Positions 45,582 to 57,298 of a stretch of DNA of 64,000 nt are shown here, one piece after another. This stretch comes from Evernia prunastri. Its lineage: Eukaryota > Ascomycota > Lecanoromycetes > Lecanorales > Parmeliaceae. The stretch lies in the NCBI GenBank assembly GCA_003184365.1, contig NKYR01000022.1:246885-310884 (forward strand), written 5' to 3'. The notes under the pieces were generated by a model. The model saw only the letters and a list, made by a program, of their open reading frames with translations, had not been told where the DNA came from and made no database searches. Made by a program: the position numbers and the translations under genes. How positions within the stretch are numbered: the first letter of the stretch is position 1; each line of letters begins with the position of its first letter.

Positions 45582-47273
45582 ATGAATCTTGCCCTGACCG
45601 ATCCATTCATTCTCGCTCAGGATTACCCAGAAGCCCTTACTGGCAAGCTCAGTACGATCGTCTCTACCACATTGCTGGATCCTTACTGACTACCTATGAC
45701 TAGGATCTGGACACGCAACGTGTCTCAGATTCAATCGGAGAGGTGACTTTCTTGCTTCGGGCCGAGTACTCCTCAGATATGTCATAACCTACATTGGTAC
45801 TAATGACTGCGCTTAGGTCGATGGGACTATCGTGATTTTTGACATCGAGACCAGTGGAGTCGCTCGCAAGCTTCGTGGTCATACACGCCAAATTCAATCG
45901 TTGAGGTATGAGAATAAAGATTGGTTAACTTCTGGCCCCTAACTCAGCGCTTGTAGTTGGTCACGCGATGGTCGTCATCTCCTCAGCTCCTCGCAGGATT
46001 CGAAATGCATACTTTGGGATCTCAGCGATGGTACGAGACTTCGGATCGTTCGGTTTGAGGCACCAGTATACATTGCTGAGCTACATCCATACAACCAGTA
46101 AGTAAGACTTTGGACCGTACTCCAATCCATGCTGAGTTCTACCTAGCCTGCTCTTCGTAGCTTCTTTATTTGAAGACCAGCCGATGCTAGTTGACATCTC
46201 CGGTACAGTGCCCTTTAAGCGTCAACTTCCAACCGCTCCAAGGAGACTCCGCATGGAAGGAGAAGACATCAACGAGAAACAAGCAGCACAAGATGCCAAG
46301 CAATCCACATGTGTCACTGTCTTCACATCTCTAGGTAATCATATCATTGCAGGCACAAGCAAAGGGTGGTTGAATATAATAGAGACACAAACTTGCGCAA
46401 TCATACATTCAACTCGACTATGCTCCGGTGTGGTCATTCTTCTACGCCTTACGGCATCTGGACGCCACATGGTTTGCAACGCCAGCGATCGAGTAATCCG
46501 GACCATTCACGTCCCCGATCTCTCAAAGATTGACCTGGATATTGATGACATTCATGTCGAAGTAGAGCACAAATTTCAGGATGTGGTTAACAGATTATCT
46601 TGGAATCACGTCGCATTCAGCTCGACAGGAGAGTATGTTTGTGCAACTACCTATATGAATCACGACATCTACGTATGGGAGAGGGGTCATGGCAGTCTTG
46701 TCAAGATCTTGGAGGGCCCGAAAGAAGAGCTCGGAGTAGTAGAGGTTGGCAGCTGTTCAGGCGGGAAGGTACGGTCTGGCTGACGTTTAGTAGTGGCATC
46801 CACATCGACCATTCGTTTCTGCTTGCGGCCTTGAGACAGGACGGGTCTATTTGTGGTCTATCGTAACCCCACAGCGTTGGTCAGCACTTGCACCGGACTT
46901 TGCCGAGGTCGAGGAGAATGTCGAATATATTGAGCGCGAAGACGAATTCGACATCCATCCGATCGAAGAGATTCACAAGCGTCGATTAGATCTTGAGGAT
47001 GAAGCTGTAGATGTCTTGACAATCGAGCCTGCCAAGAGTGAGTTCGAAGAAGAGTCATTCAGCATGCCGGTTTTGTTAGACGTTGGCGACAGTGAAAGCG
47101 AAGAGGAGATTGTCGCTGTTGGCCCAGGCACAATGAGGCGTAAGAGCCCTGGTGAGGGTAGGGAATGGATGAATGGTGCAGAAAGCGGAGAGAGTGGCGA
47201 AGAGCAAGGGACCGCGAAGCGATCGGTTACCAATGGATCCAAGAAGTCCCAACCTAAAGTCCGCAAGCGTTGA
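45582..47273 (+). CDS. SWD1: COMPASS (Set1) complex WD40 subunit
   Basis: Six exons (45582-45651, 45704-45765, 45817-45905, 45957-46097, 46147-46744, 46794-47273) give 479 residues. SWD1 (RBBP5) is a core WD40 subunit of COMPASS, which methylates histone H3 Lys4. WD repeats are clear: GHATCLRFNRRGDFLASGRVDGTI, GHTRQIQSLSWSRDGRHLLSSSQDSKCILWDL (rebuilt by splicing), ELHPYNHLLFVAS, and EWHPHRPFVSACGLETGRVYLWSIV. Next comes the conserved ENVEYIEREDEFD segment that contacts the Set1/Ash2 side, and an acidic then basic tail. The last intron (46745-46793) ends TAGTAG; the second AG is used. Confidence 0.94.
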
Positions 47274-48111
47274 TGGAAAAGGTGTTTCCAGGTTTGCAGT
47301 GTCTCCGCAAGATGAGAAGAGGTTGAGGGGTGATGCCTTCCACTGGGTTGCCCGAGGCCCGCTCCAAACGTTTTTGCATCTTTTGGTAATCCGAACAGCT
47401 CCTGAACTCTTATACCTTACGTATTGTCAAGACAGGCCACGCTAATCATTCATACCCAGTCATATCGATTTGAAGCCGCTTGAATCGCCGGACAGGCTTG
47501 GGTTTTCATGGATCGTTCAATGGCTCTGAAGCTAAGGCATGTAGCTTTAACTAGGGTAGGATGTTGAGCTGTAAGGTAACGGAGCTTACTACAATCTTCG
47601 AACACCGTCAAGCAGGTGAAAATTTCGGTACGATGTGAGAAGGCGAGTGCCACAGCATAGGTCGACTGAAACCGTTGAGTATTAAAGGTTGTGAGTACAT
47701 AGTATTCTGTCAAAGCACCTAGATAGAGCTTGGTAAGGTCGAAAAGATCGTTCCTACGAAGTGCCTCCTGTTTAAAAATTCGATTCTACTGAAGCCCTTT
47801 CTTACTGCTATCGAGTTGATGAGATACGTGCGTGATATGTACGGTCACTCTGCGAACAATGATTAGTCATTGCAAAACCATGAGCCGTGTGAGCCCCACC
47901 CCCGCGCTCTGCCTTGCAGATTGCGGGCTCTCTGACTTAAATCATCCTTCCACCTTTCTTGCCTTTTTTGTTCGTAGACTTGGTGACCTTAAATTCTTCC
48001 CCTTGGTCTACCATATGCTATCTCCAGACCCGCTGAGCACCAGCCTTATTTCATCTCTATCACCAATGCTCTACAAAGAGCTCCTCTCAAGTCAATCTGC
48101 ACTCACGAAGC
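47274..48111. other. Intergenic stretch before the glucosyltransferase
   Basis: About 840 bp between two plus-strand genes. No supported coding frame, repeat or tRNA. It contains the SWD1 3' UTR and the downstream promoter. Confidence 0.4.
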
Positions 48112-51100
48112 ATGTCACCTCCTCATCCTCGACCGACTGACACCACTGCCGGTAAGATGGAGGTGCCCCAAGCAGTCATCGCTCAAGCCGAAGCTGCTGC
48201 CAGCTCAAATCAACCGGACAATGGCCAACGTCATGCTCAATCTGCCTTGGATCAAACGCCCGGGATCTTGAGCTCAAAAGAAGACCATTCGTTTTCTTCG
48301 GTCAATGGTCAAGAGTACGCCTCTCTGAGGTCCTTCATATTCTACTCCGCTTGCTAGACCCCCAGGCTAAGCGATAGCTGTGCTAGAGGGTCACAAGCAC
48401 CTTGGATAAATGGTACTAAGCCCAGCAAAGCCCAGCCATCAGCGAGTCCAGAACAGCCCATTGAACAAGTACCGCAAGTTGCGTACGGTACGCAACTGGG
48501 TCAAGTTGACTTCAGCCAAGAAGGATTCGACACAAAGGCGAATGTTGCAGGTAACCGAATCCCTTCCTGATTTCTGGCGCAACTTTGCACTGATCACGCC
48601 CAGACGATGGTCGTCTCAACATCAATATCAATCAGAAGACTCGGGGCCTGTCCGACTTACTAGTCCCAGCTTTACGAAGCCAGCTCAATCTGCAGCAGGT
48701 CGACCAACCAGCGGACCACCCTCCCGGATACATTCCCCCTGCTTTGAGTGGACTGCCTGGCCAAGCGCCTCCTCCGCCCCTGAATGTTGTTATACATGTT
48801 GTTGGTTCACGAGGAGACGTTCAGCCCTTCGTTGCTCTGGGCAAGGTTCTCAAGGAGACTTATGGACATCGTGTAAGGCTGGCCACCCATGGGACGTTCA
48901 GACAATTTGTAGAAGACAATGGCTTGGAGGTGAGTGGAAGAAAGTCGATTCTTTGGAAATCACGCAGGCTGACATGGAGCTTTCCAACAGTTTTTTTGCA
49001 TCGGTGGCGATCCCGCCGAGCTTATGGCATTCATGGTGAAAAACCCTGGGCTCATGCCTGGAATGGATTCCCTCCGCAGTGGCGACGTTGGCAAACGACG
49101 TAAGGGTATGTATGAGATTGTGCAAGGCTGCTGGAGATCATGTATTGAGGTCGGTGACGGTACTGGTATCAGAGCTTCAGAGGATCATCTGGACAGTCGT
49201 TCGAGTCTTGATAGCGGAATTGGTATGGACGGTGACCCGTCGGCGAAACCCTTTGTGGCCGACGCAATAATTGCAAACCCACCGAGTTTTGCCCATATAC
49301 ATTGCGCGGAGAAGCTAGGAATCCCTTTGCACCTCATGTTCACGTAAGTAATCAAATTGGATTGCGATCAATGGGTCAGCTAACGCAAGCCAACAGTATG
49401 CCTTGGTCACCGACGCAGGCTTTCCCTCATCCTCTGGCCAACATTCAGTCATCCAATGCAGATACAAGCATAACCAATTTCATGTCTTACGCTTTGGTAG
49501 AGATGATGACATGGCAGGGTCTTGGAGATATCATCAATAGGTTCAGGGAGAAGAGCCTGAACCTAGAACCAGTGAGTCTTATGTGGGCACCTGGTATGGC
49601 AAGTCGATTGCGTATTCCATATACGTACTGTTGGTATGTCTCGTATTTTGTGAGCGCTATATTTGCGTTGCGGGGTTGACATCGAGACTGCAGGTCACCG
49701 GCTTTGATCCCCAAGCCGAAAGACTGGGGTTCTCACATCTCTATCTCGGGCTTCTATTTCCTTTCTTTGGCTAGTAGCTTCACGCCTGAGCCTGATCTTG
49801 CCGCCTTCTTAGCGGCAGGACCACCACCGGTCTACATTGGATTTGGATCCATTGTTGTCGATGACCCGAATGCTATGACGAAGCTCATATTCGAAGCTGC
49901 CAAGAAAATAGGTCAACGAGCGATAGTATCCAAGGGTTGGGGTGGATTTGGAGCAGACGCCCTTGGAATTCCAGAGAATGTCTTTATGCTTGGCAATGTA
50001 CCTCACGACTGGCTCTTTAAACACGTCTCATGTGTCGTTCATCACGGCGGTGCTGGCACAACAGCAGCCGGAATCGCACTCGGCAAACCGACAGTAATTG
50101 TCCCTTTTTTCGGTGACCAGCCTTTCTGGGGAGCCATGGTTGCGAGAGCAGGAGCGGGACCATTACCAGTACCCAGCAAACAGCTTACGGCGGACAACTT
50201 GGCGGCCGCTATTCTCGAAGCTCTGAAACCAAACACGCTGCAGAGGGCACAGGAGCTGGGCGCGCGTATAATTTCCGAGAAGGGAACAGATATGGGAGCG
50301 CAGAGCTTCCATGAGAAATTAGACGTGGACTCTATGCGTTGCCTAGTTTCCCCGAGTCGAGCTGCTGTATGGCGCGTCAAACGAACAACCATCAGGCTTA
50401 GTGCGTTCGCAGCAACGACCTTGTTCAACGAAAATCTTCTGGACTTCAACAACCTGAAATTGTAAGGCTTGGGTACATCAGCTGTCTAGAGCTATAGGCT
50501 GACTAGTATGAGGTACCGACCACGAGAGTACGACTCCGAGGATGGTCCGTGGGATCCCATATCTGGTGGTGCCTCTGCGCTTCTTGGGACTCTCGGCAGC
50601 CTTATGATGGGGTTTGCTGATTTCCCTGTCGAAATATTGAGAGCGCTGAGAATAAAGCCATCATCCACCAACGTCGAATCAGAAGGTTCGTGTTATTGTT
50701 CTGATTTTCTTTTCAAAATTGTAATGAGAACGCTGACTGGGTGAGCCTCAAGTTGCAGTCTCATCAGTTGAAGAGAAAACAAATTCTGCTGGTTCCTCGA
50801 AAGTATCACTAGACTCAGCACCCACAGGTGTAGGGAATCGCGAAGACTCAACTGATCCTGCAAGTCCACTGAAACTTGGTGATTCCCATGAAGCACCGTT
50901 GTCGCCGACCGACACGGATGGCCACGTTGTGACTCGACCGGAAGCCAGATTGCACCGCCCAAATTCGATGAAGAGTGCTCTGAGGGGCTCTCTGTCAAGG
51001 TCGTCCTCACGGAATTCGAGCCCCAACAGGCAAGCGCCACACCACCATAGATCCCTATCCGGCAGTCAAGCGGGTCAGATATCTCTGGAGGCCGCCCTTG

Positions 51101-52519
51101 GAGCTGGTAAGAGTATCAAACAAATCGTTGGTGCGGGTTTGAAATCGCCCATGGATTTTACACTTAGCCTCGCAAGAGGATTTCACAACGCACCCAAGCT
51201 TTATGGCGACGAGAGCGTCCGTCAAGCAGATAAGGTAACAGGTCTACAAAGTGGATTAAAGGCTGCCGGCAAGGTATGGTTCATCTAATCGACATGGTAT
51301 CGCCAGCTAAAGGTCGCAGGAGTTCGGCTTTGGGTTCTACGATGGTATCTCCGGTTTAGTTACTCAGCCCTTGGAGGGTGCAAAGAAGGAAGGGGTAGCA
51401 GGTTTGATCAAGGGTTTTGGAAAGGGTATCGGAGGGGTCGTCTTGAAACCCGGCGCAGGTGAGCATTTCCTCTATGAGTCTTCCTGTACACCCACTTACA
51501 GAATAGCTATCTGGGGACTGCCGGGTTACACGTTCAAGGGTATTTACAAAGAACTACAGAAGCATTTAGGATCAAGTGTTCAGAATTATATTGTTGCAGC
51601 TCGTACTGCGCAAGGGTACGACGAATGGCACAATTCGTCTCAGGAAGAGCGACTTGATGTGGTCAGCCGATGGCAATCCATTCAAGTGGAGATCGAAAAA
51701 GAGAAGCAGCTCTCACGGCATGGTAGTTTTCATGGACGTCACTGTTACCTCAAAACGACTATTGAGGAGAGGAAGAAGTTGTCAGCGGAGAAGAAGAAGG
51801 GGAAGAAAAGCCTGAAGGGCAATGCCACAGAAGATGCATTAGCCGAAACACACGCTTCCCACCCTTTTCTAGCTCAGACCCAGAAGTCCGAAGCATCTGA
51901 CTCAAGCCACGATGGTGCAGACTTTGAAGAAGCTATCCGGGCGTCTGTCGCAGCCACGTCTCACGGGAACCCTGAAGAAGACCAGATGATTGAAAGAGCA
52001 ATTAGAGCAAGCGTAATGGAGCTTCACCTAGCGTCGAAAGAAGGTGACAATAGTGAAGCTATTCAGAGAGCTATCCAAGCAAGTGTAGCTGAAGCCGCTC
52101 GGGCTCGAAGGGAAAACAGACCAAAGCCTCAGCACAAAGGATTGGACGGAATCGGCGATCATGAGAAGGAGCTTGCGGCAGCCTTGCAGAGCAGCGTACA
52201 AGAAAATCGACGGTCAGAGGAACAACACCCACTCGCCGATGTCGATTTTGATGACTCAGGGGTGGATACTGATGATGATGAAAACATCAAAGCTGCCATC
52301 GAAAGGTCCAAGTCGACGTCCACAGGACGCTCGAGGGGTGCAAAGGACGAGGATGACTTTCAGACGGCCATTGAGCTCTCCAGGAAAGCGCATGAAGAGC
52401 ATGAGCAAGGTGTGAGCAAATCTAACACAGAAGAAGAGATTGTGCTTGAATATATCAAGAAGCAAAGTCTAGCCGAGGAACAGCTCAAGAAGTCTGTCGC
52501 TGCCAATAGAGATTTATGA
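48112..52519 (+). CDS. Sterol-type UDP-glucosyltransferase with VPS13-like segment and UIM array
   Basis: Ten exons (48112-48314, 48387-48550, 48604-48929, 48991-49343, 49397-49633, 49694-50461, 50513-50685, 50759-51273, 51320-51458, 51507-52519) give 1296 residues. The catalytic part is GT28/GT1: GSRGDVQPFVALGK (about 190-203), SFAHIHCAEKLGIPLH, FGSIVVDDPN, and HHGGAGTTAAGIALGKP (about 544) with FFGDQPFWG. This is the sterol 3-beta-glucosyltransferase signature. Unlike Atg26 it shows no GRAM or PH domain. A Gly-rich segment at about 914-975 (GLVTQPLEGAKKEGVAG, FGKGIGGVVLKPGA) resembles the VPS13/ATG2 C-terminal motif. From about residue 1098 come roughly six ubiquitin-interacting-motif-like helices (FEEAIRASV, IERAIRASV, IQRAIQASV, LAAALQSSV, FQTAIELSR). 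Sterol as acceptor is inference. The 48-nt intron 51459-51506 reads through in frame if retained. Confidence 0.87.
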
Positions 52520-55500
52520 TCAGGATTGAAGCAGTTTTTTCTTGTTTTTGACAAAGATGTTTATAGTGGTCCCCTGTTTTTGGGCGATGATTACCCCCTT
52601 AGCGTTCTCATACCCTCTAGACCAGACTTCTGTCAATATATTCCAAGCGTACGGGCATGGAAATTTTTATAGGATCATCTGAGGGTTTGCCCAAGAAGCC
52701 TCCGCTACATTTTCATTTATCCGGGCACGTGAAGAAATCCGGTACTCGGTATAGCACTCGAAGAGGGGTGGAAGAAGATTTTTCCATGGAAGGATCTGGC
52801 AGGGTCCCCAGCCAAGCCCACTATCTCAAAATTGTCGAAAGGTTGTGTTCGACTGAGCCGAACGGTATCCGATGGCGCCGATACTTTAAGTAAAGGAGAT
52901 TAAACAGATGGACCGCTCCAGTGACATTGCGGCGACATTGCGGCACAAGACTCCTTGTAAAGTGGATTTAATTTTGCTCAAATCACTGCGTGTGGATACT
53001 TTGGTTAGAGCAAGTCCATCAAAGCCATACTCGTGTTAAAACTGCGGCATATCGGATACGGGTTTGGCCGTTTTGGTGGAAGTTACCGCGGTTCTCGACA
53101 GAATATGGAAGGTTGTCCAGTGTGTCCGAATCATCATGTCAAGCTTGCGGAGGAACAAACGAAGGGAGCAAAGAGTAGCGAGGGAGCCTAGGATAGTAGA
53201 CACAGAAATTGGTGCTCTAAGTGACGTGAGTGCGGCAACAGGTTGAAAAAACATGAATGCTAGCATTGTAATAATCGTCGGATTAAAGATTTTATCTCTG
53301 TCCGACAGGAGAGAGGCTGGTAGAGATGATGGCTCTGACGGCAAAGATCATCTGACGAGCTTGACCCTTAAAACATGGTCGATACTATGTTGCTCCTTCC
53401 AGGTTCAGAGCTAGTCATCGCCATTGAAGCCATTCCTCTGCCCGAAGGTTGTCCGGAACGGATGCCTGACTCTATGCCGTAGTTGCTTTCCCTACTCTTT
53501 CAAGAAATTTCTCAAGCGTTGTCTGAGAACAGATTTAGCGGCAACATTCTCGACGCCTCGTGCGATGCCGTAACAGCAGAAGTGCTCCCTTCTCGAGCAA
53601 CAGCCGCCTAGGTATTACGCTTAGGGATGTCGAGAGGACATCAAATTAGCACAAGATGTGTTCTACGCCATATCGGTGTTCCACAAGTGGACAACGTCGC
53701 GCATGAGTTGATGCAATAGCCAGAGAGAATCACTCATTTCTAGAGGTAGCCCTTCTCGGGCCGTATGAACGGCGAATGCAGTCACTGTCCTGTTCTAGTA
53801 GGTCAATTTGAGTAAAACTTGTCATCCCGCAAAGTATGACACCGGCAGCATGTGCCTTTTGGACTCGATGGAGACCGGTCTGCTCACAATTACTTACTTC
53901 TGAGGGTCGGTAGCCGTCGCCGACCGACTTGTGACGGGAACCTTGACACCCCTCTTTTCTACATCAGCCCTCTGGACTGCCACATTCTTCCACAAGACCC
54001 CCGAGGCATCCCTTTCTGTCGGGCTCTTTTTCAGCGCGTCTTGTCATTGACTTGATTAATATCATCCTTGGCTCTTTCGAATCGGACACCAAGGTTAGTC
54101 TCTTTGCTAAGCTGCCATTCGACAGTGCCAATAGACTGCTAGCAAACTGAAGGCCCATAAAACGTCAAATCAGAGTACTTCAATGCCTCTGATGTAGTGA
54201 GACAGGCTCTAAACATGATCATATAAAACGGGCTTTGCATCGGACGTTTTGAGAATCCATAAGGCAGCGCACCTTGGTGGAACAATATGATTTGCATCAA
54301 GTAGCAATCATCATGATCTAAAGGTGTGGTTTCATCGGCATAACATTGTATGCCAAGGGATCCTAAGCTGAAAGAGCAATTCAACGATAAACTCGGTGCC
54401 TTGGCTGAGGTAAAGAGCTTCTAAATCCAATGTCCGATACCTACTGCCTCTCAATAATTAAGTGAGGTCAAAGGTGTCTGATTTGAGATACTGGGACAGA
54501 TCTGCTAGCCCATGGAAACGACAATAGGGTGGTCATACCACTTGCAGGTACAACCTTGGTACATCGAGTTGAGACTCAAAGCCGATCTCATCTGTCTCAC
54601 CCACGGGCCGAAGGTTCACAAATGGTGAACGACCTTTTTCTCTACGAGCTTTTCCACGCCGGTCTGCTGAATCTCACCCGTTTGTTCTTACCAATGAGTG
54701 GTCGATCAGATTCAGAAAACTTCTAGGTATTTCATAGACGCATTCCCAGAACGGCAGCATAGCGTTGGGCACACTGCCTGGCAGACAGGATCCAATAACA
54801 AGCAAAGCGGCGCGCCCATTCTTCAACGTCTTAGGAGTGGCTTGTTCAGCAACGATATCGACCCAATCTTGAGAAGCTATAGTCAGATTCCTATCTCCGG
54901 TCCCACCTGGCGCGCTGTTTGATCGGACTGGACTTTCCCTGCGTAGCTCCAGAGTGCAAACCTCATGCAATTCGAGGCTTCCTTGGTGGTTATATATTTG
55001 TTGGAGGTCAAATCGGTGTTGAGACTTTGGAATAGTGCCCTGCCTCTCATGTCAAAGGTTGAGGAGGAGGTCCCGCCAATGGTCATATTCAATGTACCAC
55101 GCTCGGTTAACCACATTGTAAGCTGCTCGCGGATGAACATGGTTGGATGGCCGGGTACCATCACGCCTTCTACACGGAGATTTCTTGTATTAGGCAGTTG
55201 GACACGACTTCTGGACAAGCGCCAATCAGTATGCGAAACATCTGCCCCAGAGAGCCTCGTCTCTGACCATGATGTTTATCGCTCTACTGCCTCCCAACGG
55301 CGTTTGCGATTTGTGAAGTATCCGAATAATGAAGGTAAAGAAGTGGGTTTCTCGTAACGCTAGCGGTTTTTGCCGGCCAATCGAAGACTCTGGTTACAAA
55401 AATGATCTTTGCGCCAATCGAAGTATGCCAGACACACTGCAGCTGACCTACAAGCATGGTGAATGTCCTGATATGAAAAGTTAGTGGCCTAATGAGGTGA

Positions 55501-56073
55501 TGGCAGTGAAAGAGCACGAGAGCAGTGAGTCTCGAAGGCTCAGCAACCATTGAAGGGTACTCTTACCAGATCAGGATCTCGGTAAATGATGCCAGCCGTC
55601 GTAACCGGTCATCGGCTAAGAAGCTGAAGTGATCAACGGCATTCTTCGGTCGAAAGCATCTGCATACAGGCTTTGAAAGCTAGTACATCTCTGATCGTAA
55701 AGGATTTTAACACTGAGCGCATCATCGGGCTGATCGTCCATATTTGTAGACTCTTGGGCCCGCAGATTTCGGCGCCGCACAGCAAGAGCAATTACCCAGT
55801 GGTGCCAGCCAGTAGCTTCGCAATCAAAACATTCAACAAAAAGCTAAAACGGGAAATTAATTTGAAGATGTCTAAATAGCAATTCTCATCCGATCACTTT
55901 ACCGTAACTCAGAGTTATAAAGAAACCACCCACCATTTCTCCTAGTCCAACACTTATATCCATATCTTAGTCGAGAAGAGACGCGAGAAGAGACTTTTGA
56001 TGCTACTACGTAGCCAAGGTACGTCAGATGGTAGAAACTTCGAGTAAAGTAACAAAATTGTGCAAAAAATTTA
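52520..56073. other. Gene-poor stretch, possibly with decayed genes
   Basis: About 3.5 kb with normal base composition but no recognisable gene. Fragments that read like protein appear on the minus strand at 54883-55218 and 54139-54384, but they have no known motif and cannot be joined by good splice sites. At 52657-52893 (+) a frame contains PPLHFH, reminiscent of cupin-type metal sites, but nothing after it fits. The stretch marks the border between the housekeeping block and the repeat-rich right end, and may hold gene relics. Confidence 0.35.
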
Positions 56074-56145
56074 CTCCTCGACGGGGAATCGAACCCCGGC
56101 CATCCGCGTGACAAGCGGATATCATTACCACTAGACTATCGGGGA
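56074..56145 (-). tRNA. tRNA-Asp (GTC)
   Basis: A 72-nt cloverleaf on the minus strand. The anticodon arm ATCCGC-TTGTCAC-GCGGAT gives anticodon GTC. The T arm CCGGGGTTCGATTCCCCG has a perfect stem and TTCGATT loop. The D arm contains TAGTCTAGTGGTAATGA, the A box. The acceptor stem TCCCCGA/TCGAGGA has one C-A mismatch at the fourth pair, so activity may be reduced. There is no intron, and the discriminator is G. It lies at the edge of the AT-rich block. Confidence 0.9.
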
Positions 56146-56432
56146 ATAACACTCTTTTTAAGTCTGAATTGTTGTAATCCGAAGTTGAAGATTGCTCACT
56201 ATTTACAAATATAATACAAAAAAACAAGACAATCTGAAACAACACTCATTGTTATCTCTTCAACCTTATACTACCTTTCTCTGACGTTTCACAATCAGCT
56301 TTTACTAACTATATTATTAAATAAGTTTACTCTACTGCTAATCTTTATTTCTTTTTTATTAACTCATTATTAATAAAGCGTAAATAAGATAAAGTATCGA
56401 TCTACCGTTTATTATTCTTTTTAGTCTACTTT
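56146..56432. other. AT-rich left edge of the mutated block
   Basis: About 290 bp of AT-rich sequence between the tRNA-Asp and the miniature LTR element, similar in style to the DNA right of 57304. Likely part of the same older element, split by the LTR insertion. Confidence 0.5.
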
Positions 56433-56516
56433 TGTTAGATATGGGCCCAAATAGGGTGGCTGGCTTGTCAAACACAGACACCCTCGGGGCCAGCTTTTTT
56501 AGCTGAGTGGCTAACA
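56433..56516 (+). repeat. Left LTR of the miniature element
   Basis: 84 bp, TGTTAG to CTAACA. It is preceded by the target duplication ACTTT at 56428-56432. Confidence 0.88.
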
Positions 56517-56577
56517 ATTGTGTCTGCGCTTTGATTTCGGGTCGGCTACGGAGCCACCCCGAGACACAATTGAGGGA

Positions 56578-56656
56578 GCCTAGCCGAAATGGCTAGTCGA
56601 GGGTGACTCGCTTAGTCGAGGGTCCGGGGTTCGATACCCCGAAGAACGAGTTTTTT
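56578..56656 (+). other. tRNA-like sequence with A box, B box and T-run inside the LTR element
   Basis: A-box-like tagccgaaatgg is at 56581-56592. A perfect T-arm hairpin (cgggg-ttcgata-ccccg) carries the B box at 56628-56638. Six T follow at 56651-56656, as in Pol III terminators. A stem tagcc/ggcta replaces a normal D arm, and no 7-bp acceptor stem is found. It is therefore not a working tRNA gene but could be a Pol III transcription unit of tRNA origin. Confidence 0.6.
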
Positions 56657-57214
56657 CAGAATTTCAAAGGGCTTCGGAGCCAAAATCGGCCTGAAGAAGT
56701 CAATTTCAGAGGGAATCTTTCGGGCAGAATAGCCCTATTCAAATAATCTTTCGGGCAAGACGCCCTACACAAAAGACCCGCCAAGCCGGGCAAGAAGCCC
56801 CGGAAGCTCGGGCACGGGCGTAGGCCCTGGGTGATTTGATCCCCTTGAAATGCCGGAATGGCATGAATCTAAAAACATCTAAGCCGGGCCAGAGGCCCTA
56901 GAAGCCCCGAAATCGGGCAAGAAGTCCCCAAAGCGGGGCCAGCTGTAATGCGCTATGGCGGGGCCACAGGCCTGGAATGGGCCAAAACCCCTCATTCCCA
57001 TCAAGTCCCTAAAAAATCTGGGCATTTCGGGCGAAAAGACCTAGAAAAGACCCGGGGCGTACCGGGCATTAAGTTTCTAAAAAAAATTTGGGCATCAGGG
57101 CGTAAATGTCCTTAGAAATCGTGGATGCGGCCAAAGTGCTCTGAGTACATTGCGATTTTTGTCTGTCTAGGGGCCATGGCGCCCGAGGACGTGCCCCGTA
57201 GAGGGGGAGGCAAT

Positions 57215-57298
57215 TGTTAGATATGGGCCCAAATAGGGTGTCTGGGCTGTAAAGCGTAGACACCCTCGGGGCCAGCTTTTTTAGCTGAGTGGCTAACA
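57215..57298 (+). repeat. Right LTR of the miniature element
   Basis: 84 bp. It is followed by the second ACTTT at 57299-57303. Its inner gggtgtct / agacaccc arms form a perfect hairpin that the left LTR lacks. Confidence 0.88.

Larger units (their letters stand above)
56433..57298 (+). mobile_element. 866-bp miniature LTR retroelement (TRIM-like) with tRNA-like internal sequence
   Basis: Two 84-bp direct repeats (56433-56516 and 57215-57298) begin TGTTAG and end CTAACA, the classical LTR ends. The element is flanked on both sides by the 5-bp duplication ACTTT (56428-56432 and 57299-57303). A polypurine tract (agagggggagg, 57200-57210) sits just before the right LTR. There is no gag or pol frame, so it depends on enzymes of another element. 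The LTRs differ at 7 positions, all within one 17-nt window. At 56581-56656 lies an A-box-like tagccgaaatgg, a T-arm with B box ggttcgatacc, and a run of six T. The body is GC-rich, with repeated cgggcaagaagcc-like words, unlike its mutated surroundings. No primer-binding site was recognised. Confidence 0.88.

Noticed and set aside
52657..52893. Cupin-like gene (PPLHFH motif)
   Set aside because: Only six residues fit; the following sequence does not match a cupin barrel in any frame.
56578..56656. A genuine tRNA gene inside the LTR element
   Set aside because: The T arm and boxes are good, but there is no acceptor stem and the D and anticodon arms are not normal.
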